Shown piece after piece: positions 1 through 5,183 of a stretch of 5,183 nt of DNA. This DNA is from Pseudomonadota bacterium. GTDB taxonomy: Bacteria > Pseudomonadota > Alphaproteobacteria > Sphingomonadales > Sphingomonadaceae. The translations under genes and the position numbers were made by a program. The notes under the pieces are model-generated. The model saw nothing but the letters and a program-made list of their open reading frames with translations. It searched no databases and was not told the DNA's origin. Location of the stretch: NCBI GenBank assembly GCA_023386135.1, contig JAEWKG010000184.1, forward strand, positions 1 to 5,183. The letters are read 5' to 3'. How positions within the stretch are numbered: position 1 is the first letter of the stretch; each line of letters starts with the position of its first letter.

Positions 1-459
1 CGCGAGCCGCTCAGCGCCGGTGCGCCGCTCGGAATCGCCGCAGTGCTCGCTTCGGCCGTCTTCTACGCCTGGAACCTCGTCCTCACGCGGCAGCAGGCGC
101 TCGTCGCGCGGCCGCTCGAGGTCGCGACCTTCCAGAACGGCGTGACGTTCCTCGTGTTGGTCGGCTTCGCGCCATTCTTCCTGCAGGTTCCGCACGGCGG
201 CGAGTGGATCGACATCGCGGTCAGTGCCGGACTTTCGGTGGCTGGAGCGATGCTGTTCACTTGGGCCTACGCGCGAGCCGAGACCCAGCGCCTCGCGCCG
301 ATGGAGTACACCGGCTTCCTGTGGGCCGCGCTGTTCGGCTGGCTGTTCTTCGCCGAGAAGGTGCCGCCCGCCACGATCGGCGGTGCACTGCTCATCGTCG
401 CCGGGTGCTGGATCGCGACGCGCGGCAAGCCGCCCGAGCCCGAAAACGCCGTCGCCTGA
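1..459 (+). CDS. EamA/DMT-family transporter, C-terminal part (5' end outside window)
   Basis: The frame is open from the first base and ends at a TGA at 457-459, giving 152 visible residues. The visible part looks like the second EamA repeat of a ten-helix drug/metabolite transporter of the inner membrane. It has about five hydrophobic segments, at roughly residues 10-28, 45-62, 72-90, 101-116 and 122-138. The stretch LAPMEYTGFLWAALFGWLFF followed by AEKVPP is typical of the EamA family, in which the end of one helix carries a Pro-x-Glu-Tyr and the next helix ends in a Glu before a short loop. The family exports or imports small metabolites, but the substrate cannot be read from this fragment. 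A GTG at 43 could start translation, but the hydrophobic reading frame continues upstream of it, so the gene is taken as truncated by the window edge. The tail after the last helix is short and polar. Confidence 0.85.
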   Translation, partial: REPLSAGAPLGIAAVLASAVFYAWNLVLTRQQALVARPLEVATFQNGVTFLVLVGFAPFFLQVPHGGEWIDIAVSAGLSVAGAMLFTWAYARAETQRLAPMEYTGFLWAALFGWLFFAEKVPPATIGGALLIVAGCWIATRGKPPEPENAVA

Positions 460-475
460 CTTGGCCCGCGCCAAG
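460..475 (+). terminator. Small hairpin just after the transporter stop codon
   Basis: CTTGGC at 460-465 pairs perfectly with GCCAAG at 470-475 around the 4-base loop CCGC. It begins one base after the transporter stop codon. No T-run follows (CAATCGTAG), so it is at best a weak intrinsic terminator or a 3'-end stabilising hairpin. This is a positional inference. Confidence 0.3.
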
Positions 476-552
476 CAATCGTAGCGGGTGCACGGCTTGA
501 CCAAACGCGCTCCAGCGAGCAGGTGCGCGGCCATTCCAGAACACCATCACTC

Positions 553-558
553 GGAGGA
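553..558 (+). promoter_or_regulatory. Ribosome binding site of acnA
   Basis: GGAGGA lies 12 nt before the ATG at 571. The spacing is somewhat long, but this is the only good Shine-Dalgarno match near the start. It supports ATG 571 over the in-frame GTG at 523, because that GTG would place this purine-rich motif inside the coding region. The 111-nt gap upstream of acnA also holds a -35-like TTGACC at 497-502, but I found no convincing -10 at the right distance, so no promoter is called there. Confidence 0.6.
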
Positions 559-570
559 CCGCCAGCTACC

Positions 571-3246
<2,676 letters not shown>

Positions 3247-3270
3247 GCGGGCGTTCAACGGGCAGGAGAA

Positions 3271-3302
3271 AAGGGGCGACTCCCTCGCGGGAGCCGCCCC
3301 TT
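3271..3302. terminator. Shared bidirectional terminator hairpin between converging genes
   Basis: AAGGGGCG at 3271-3278 plus CTCCC at 3280-3284 pair with GGGAG at 3289-3293 plus CGCCCCTT at 3295-3302. The stem has 13 base pairs with one A/C mismatch (3279 against 3294) and a TCGC loop. It lies 24 nt after the acnA stop and 26 nt after the stop of the minus-strand gene. On the plus strand it is followed by TTCTCGTT (counting from 3301), a poor T-run. On the minus strand it is followed by TTTTCTCC, which includes the two stem-closing T's. It therefore probably serves both genes, and perhaps the minus-strand gene better. Confidence 0.8.
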
Positions 3303-3328
3303 CTCGTTAGGGCGGAGTGCTTCGAGGC

Positions 3329-4255
3329 TCAGTCCGCCTTGGGAGCTTTCTCGCGGCGGCCGAGCACCGCGGCCGCGGCAGCGCCGAACAGAACCATCAT
3401 CGGCGGCGCCGGGACCGGCGTGCCGCTCGATCCAGAGGTCGAGGACGAGCTTGACGACGAGGTGCTCGACGACGTCGAGCTGCTGGTCGACGAGCTGCTC
3501 GAGCTCGAGGTCGACGAGGAGGTCGACGTGCTACTGGTCACGTTGCCCGAGCTCGAGGTGCTGGTCGAGACGTTGCCCGAGGACGACGAGGTCGTCGTGC
3601 TGGTGATCCCGCCGGTCGAGGTCGAGGTCGAAGTCGAACTGTTGTTCTGATTCTGGTTCTGGCTCTGGTTGTTATTGTTGGTGTTCGAGTTGTTGGCGCT
3701 GTTGTCGTTGTTATTGTTGTTGATGATGGTCACGTCCTGGCCCTGACCACCGGTCGAAGTGGTGGTCGAGCTGACGACGACACTGCCGCCGCTCGATCCG
3801 CCGCCGAAGAAGCCACCGAAGAAACCGCCGCCGAAGCCGCCGAAGCCTCCGCTGCCGCCGACCACGGCCGCGCCGCCGCCACCCCCGCCGACCACGGGAG
3901 CGCCCGGCGCGGGCAGCGGGATCGGCGCGAGCGCGACCTGGTACACCGGCGGGCAGGCGCCTTCGGCCGCGGGGCCGTGCTGCGGCCCGGCGGGGTAGCC
4001 GCCGACGACAGGTGCACCGGCCGGCACGCACTCGATGGTGCGCTTCACGATGCGGCGCTGGCGGTGCACCGTGCGCGGGACGTGGCGCTGGGCGACGTGG
4101 CGCACCGGCTTGGTATAGCGCGGCGTCGGCTTGGTCTGCTTGACGCTGGTCGGGTTGGCGCGCGGCTTCTCAGCCATGTGCACCGCGCCGCCGGCGAGCA
4201 GCACCGTGCCCGCCGCGGTGGCGGACAGTTTCGCGAGGGCCATTTTAACCGACAT
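3329..4255 (-). CDS. Exported low-complexity Gly/Asn/Ser/Thr-rich protein with PEP-CTERM-like tail
   Basis: A 308-aa protein, not recognised as a named family. The N-terminus (residues 1-28) looks like a signal peptide: MSVKMALAK followed by a small-residue hydrophobic stretch. Residues 39-72 are very basic (15 Lys, Arg or His in 34). Cys76 and Cys101 flank a Pro/Gly segment. Residues 123-157 are almost all Gly, Phe, Ser, Ala and Val. Residues 179-205 are Asn/Gln-rich. Residues 206-277 are 62 of 72 Ser or Thr by my count. The C-terminus has PVPAPPMM at 280-287, a hydrophobic helix (VLFGAAAAAVLG, 288-299) and RR at 300-301, which is the layout of a PEP-CTERM sorting signal with PAP instead of PEP. 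Proteins with such tails are typically secreted and processed by an exosortase, and Ser/Thr-rich stretches before the tail are common. A cell-surface or matrix role is inferred. ATG 4255 is preferred; AGGAAA at 4270-4275 is a distant ribosome-binding candidate. ATG 4243 (Met5) is an alternative start. The tail extends seven residues past the arginines (EKAPKAD), slightly longer than usual. Confidence 0.8.
   Translation of the reverse strand: MSVKMALAKLSATAAGTVLLAGGAVHMAEKPRANPTSVKQTKPTPRYTKPVRHVAQRHVPRTVHRQRRIVKRTIECVPAGAPVVGGYPAGPQHGPAAEGACPPVYQVALAPIPLPAPGAPVVGGGGGGAAVVGGSGGFGGFGGGFFGGFFGGGSSGGSVVVSSTTTSTGGQGQDVTIINNNNNDNSANNSNTNNNNQSQNQNQNNSSTSTSTSTGGITSTTTSSSSGNVSTSTSSSGNVTSSTSTSSSTSSSSSSSTSSSTSSSTSSSSSSSTSGSSGTPVPAPPMMVLFGAAAAAVLGRREKAPKAD
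3425..3721 (-). repeat. Low-complexity coding tract (Ser/Thr, then Asn/Gln codons)
   Basis: Within the minus-strand surface-protein gene, 3425-3640 encodes the Ser/Thr tract and shows runs of GTCGAG/GTCGAC-like triplets on the plus strand. Positions 3641-3721 encode the Asn/Gln tract and are visibly richer in A and T than the surroundings. Two adjacent 30-bp units, 3527-3556 and 3557-3586, match at 22 of 30 bases. They encode the decamers SSSGNVTSST and SSSGNVSTST (residues 234-243 and 224-233). The tract is a plausible site of repeat-number change through slippage or recombination. Confidence 0.75.
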
Positions 4256-4451
4256 GGGCTTGTCTCTCGTTTCCTGTGGGAGCGACCTGCCGGCGAGTCC
4301 GGCGGGAATTTGCCCCTGTGGCTTGGAGGAAACGGCACCCAGCCCTTTGCGACAATTGAATTAACCACGAAAACGTTCGCGCCGACGCGATTTCTACCCT
4401 CCCGGCACCGGCCCGCCCCGCTCTGTCCCAAACTGAAACCGGTTCCGCACA

Positions 4452-4470
4452 GCGGTTAATCGATTACCGC
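4452..4470. promoter_or_regulatory. Near-palindrome upstream of the membrane-protein/XRE promoter
   Basis: GCGGT-T-AATC followed by GATTACCGC forms 9-bp arms that pair perfectly except for one extra T at 4457, centred on ATCGAT. It ends 8 nt before the candidate -35 box at 4479. A transcription-factor site is possible, but no known regulator consensus was recognised. Confidence 0.3.
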
Positions 4471-4478
4471 GCACCCGC

Positions 4479-4507
4479 TTGACGCCGTGTAACTCACAGG
4501 TTACATC
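4479..4507 (+). promoter_or_regulatory. Candidate sigma-70-type promoter for the membrane protein and XRE genes
   Basis: TTGACG at 4479-4484 matches the -35 consensus at five of six positions. A 17-nt spacer leads to TACATC at 4502-4507, a weak -10 (three of six). Transcription would start near 4514, leaving about 20 nt before the ATG at 4534, just enough for the ribosome site at 4521-4526. The promoter is overlapped by a perfect palindrome at 4488-4505, which makes a repressible promoter plausible. Confidence 0.4.
4488..4505. promoter_or_regulatory. Perfect palindrome, candidate operator (TGTAAC-N6-GTTACA)
   Basis: TGTAAC at 4488-4493 and GTTACA at 4500-4505 are perfect inverted half-sites separated by TCACAG. 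The site sits between the candidate -35 and -10 boxes and covers most of the -10. Half-sites about 12 bp apart centre to centre (roughly one helical turn) suit a small dimeric Cro/C1-type protein. The XRE gene at 4967 is the natural candidate to bind it, as autoregulators often bind near their own promoter. This is inference from position and symmetry. Confidence 0.45.
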
Positions 4508-4520
4508 GCAAGCATCTTCC

Positions 4521-4526
4521 GAGGGG
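4521..4526 (+). promoter_or_regulatory. Ribosome binding site of the four-helix membrane protein gene
   Basis: GAGGGG lies 7 nt before the ATG at 4534. This is good spacing and fixes the start of the membrane protein. Confidence 0.7.
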
Positions 4527-4533
4527 CAATCAC

Positions 4534-4974
4534 ATGACTCAACTGTCCGATGTCGAACAAGCCGAACGTCTCGGCCGCCGCCGCGCGCGGGTGTTGCCGG
4601 TGATGGGGGTCTTCTTCCTCACCCAGCAGGCGGCGTTCTTCGCAAATCCGCCCGGGGATCGAGGGGTCGCTCACGTGCGCATCGGCGCTTGGGTGCTGAT
4701 GACGGCGGTGCTGCTCTATGCGTTGTGCACCGGCGGTGCGTGGTTCCGTTCGCGCGAAGTGCGGGCGATGCTGAACGACGAGCCGACCCGGGCCAATCGC
4801 GCGATGGCGCTCGAATGGGGCTTTATCGCTGCCCTGCTCGCTGCGATGGCGGTCTACGTGTTCCAGGGCGTCAGTCACTTCACCACCCGCGAGGCGATCC
4901 ACCTGATCGTCAGCGCGGGCATGGTCGCGGCGTTGGTCCGCTTCGGGATGCTCGAACGCCGCGCGCATGCCTGA
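4534..4974 (+). CDS. Small four-helix membrane protein paired with an XRE regulator
   Basis: A 146-aa inner-membrane protein of no family that I can name. Residues 1-18 are polar and contain a GRRRAR basic patch just before the first helix, so the N-terminus is probably cytoplasmic. Predicted helices are about 19-37, 50-68, 91-110 and 120-139. Between helices 2 and 3 is a charged cytoplasmic loop (FRSREVRAMLNDEPTRANRAMALEWG) whose LNDE-T-x-x-NR core looks like the best-conserved kind of segment. The C-terminus, ERRAHA, is cytoplasmic by the positive-inside rule. The start is supported by GAGGGG 7 nt upstream. The stop overlaps the start of the XRE gene by 8 nt, so the two are almost certainly co-transcribed and translationally coupled. 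A role as membrane sensor or anti-regulator of the XRE protein is inferred from this arrangement only. No catalytic motif or metal site is evident. Confidence 0.85.
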   Translation: MTQLSDVEQAERLGRRRARVLPVMGVFFLTQQAAFFANPPGDRGVAHVRIGAWVLMTAVLLYALCTGGAWFRSREVRAMLNDEPTRANRAMALEWGFIAALLAAMAVYVFQGVSHFTTREAIHLIVSAGMVAALVRFGMLERRAHA

Positions 4975-5170
4975 ACTCGCCAACCGGCTGCGGGAGGCGC
5001 GCGAGGCGAAGGGGTGGACCCAGGCCGAGCTCGCCGCGCGCATCGGGGTCAGTCGCAAGACGGTGAACACGGTGGAGAACGGGGTGTTCACCCCCTCCAC
5101 CGTGGTTGCCCTCAAGCTCGCCCGCGCGCTGGGCGAGCCGGTCGAGGCGCTATTTTCCCTGATCGAATAG
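4967..5170 (+). CDS. Small XRE-family (Cro/C1-type) transcriptional regulator
   Basis: A 67-aa protein that is essentially one helix-turn-helix domain, of the short stand-alone XRE type (COG1476/YgzD-like). The helices read about 3-14, 18-25 (TQAELAAR), 29-38 (SRKTVNTVEN, the recognition helix), 43-55 and 57-63. The sequence WTQAELAARIGVSRKTVNTVENG is a textbook XRE signature, and the PSTVVALKLARALGEPVEALF ending is characteristic of the short group. There is no sensor or dimerisation domain beyond this. The ATG at 4967 lies inside the last codons of the membrane-protein gene (8-nt overlap) with no clear ribosome site of its own, consistent with translational coupling. It probably binds DNA as a dimer. 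The palindrome at 4488-4505 in front of the operon is a candidate target, and the membrane protein may modulate it. The gene is complete, ending 13 nt before the window edge. Confidence 0.93.
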   Translation: MPELANRLREAREAKGWTQAELAARIGVSRKTVNTVENGVFTPSTVVALKLARALGEPVEALFSLIE

Positions 5171-5183
5171 ACCTGTCTGGCTG

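Noticed and set aside
497..525. TTGACC as a -35 box for an acnA promoter
   Set aside because: The sequence 17 nt downstream (CAGGTG) is not a credible -10, so the promoter position is left open.
523..570. GTG at 523 as an upstream start for acnA
   Set aside because: It would add 16 residues unlike AcnA N-termini and place the GGAGGA ribosome site inside the coding region. ATG 571 gives the normal family length.
3759..3998. Plus-strand Pro/Lys-rich open frame resembling a proline-rich protein
   Set aside because: It is the complement of the Gly-rich block of the minus-strand gene, with no independent start signal.
4289..4303. GCCGG-N5-CCGGC inverted repeat in the divergent intergenic region
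   Set aside because: A 5-bp GC-rich arm is expected by chance at this base composition.
4437..4444. AACCGGTT perfect 8-bp palindrome
   Set aside because: It is short, does not extend beyond 8 bp, and is not placed relative to a promoter in a way that suggests function.
4361..4460. TTAA motifs as a CtrA binding site (TTAA-N7-TTAA)
   Set aside because: The two TTAA copies in this region are far apart and neither has a partner at 7-nt spacing.
4501..5115. A 204-codon open frame on the minus strand across the membrane-protein and XRE genes
   Set aside because: It is antisense to two well-supported genes and its translation shows no domain or membrane features.

Overview
The window is high-GC DNA with closely spaced genes and codons strongly biased to G or C in the third position. 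The genes point to an alphaproteobacterium, most likely a sphingomonad or Erythrobacter-like organism. This rests on the overall character of the proteins: the AcnA N-terminus, a PEP-CTERM-like surface protein, and a four-helix membrane protein paired with a tiny XRE regulator. No search was run, so the lineage is an inference.

Layout, left to right. (1) Positions 1-459, plus strand: the C-terminal part of an EamA/DMT-type transporter whose start lies outside the window. (2) Positions 571-3246, plus strand: a complete aconitate hydratase A (acnA, 891 aa) with all expected iron-sulfur and active-site residues. (3) Positions 3271-3302: a strong hairpin between two converging genes, probably a shared bidirectional terminator. 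(4) Positions 3329-4255, minus strand: a 308-aa exported protein of very low complexity, built from blocks (basic/His, Gly, Asn/Gln, Ser/Thr) and ending in a PEP-CTERM-like tail with PAP in place of PEP. (5) Positions 4256-4533: a divergent intergenic region with a candidate promoter and two palindromes. (6) Positions 4534-4974 and 4967-5170, plus strand: a four-helix membrane protein overlapping by 8 nt a 67-aa Cro/C1-type DNA-binding protein.

The transporter fragment and acnA are ordinary housekeeping genes with no evident functional link to the rest. The two parts that merit attention are the low-complexity surface protein and the membrane-protein/XRE pair. For the pair, a perfect palindrome (TGTAAC-N6-GTTACA) lies over the predicted promoter, which suggests autoregulation by the small regulator, possibly with the membrane protein controlling its activity. 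No tRNA, rRNA, CRISPR array, insertion sequence or integration site was seen. I see no clear evidence of a wholly new biological system.
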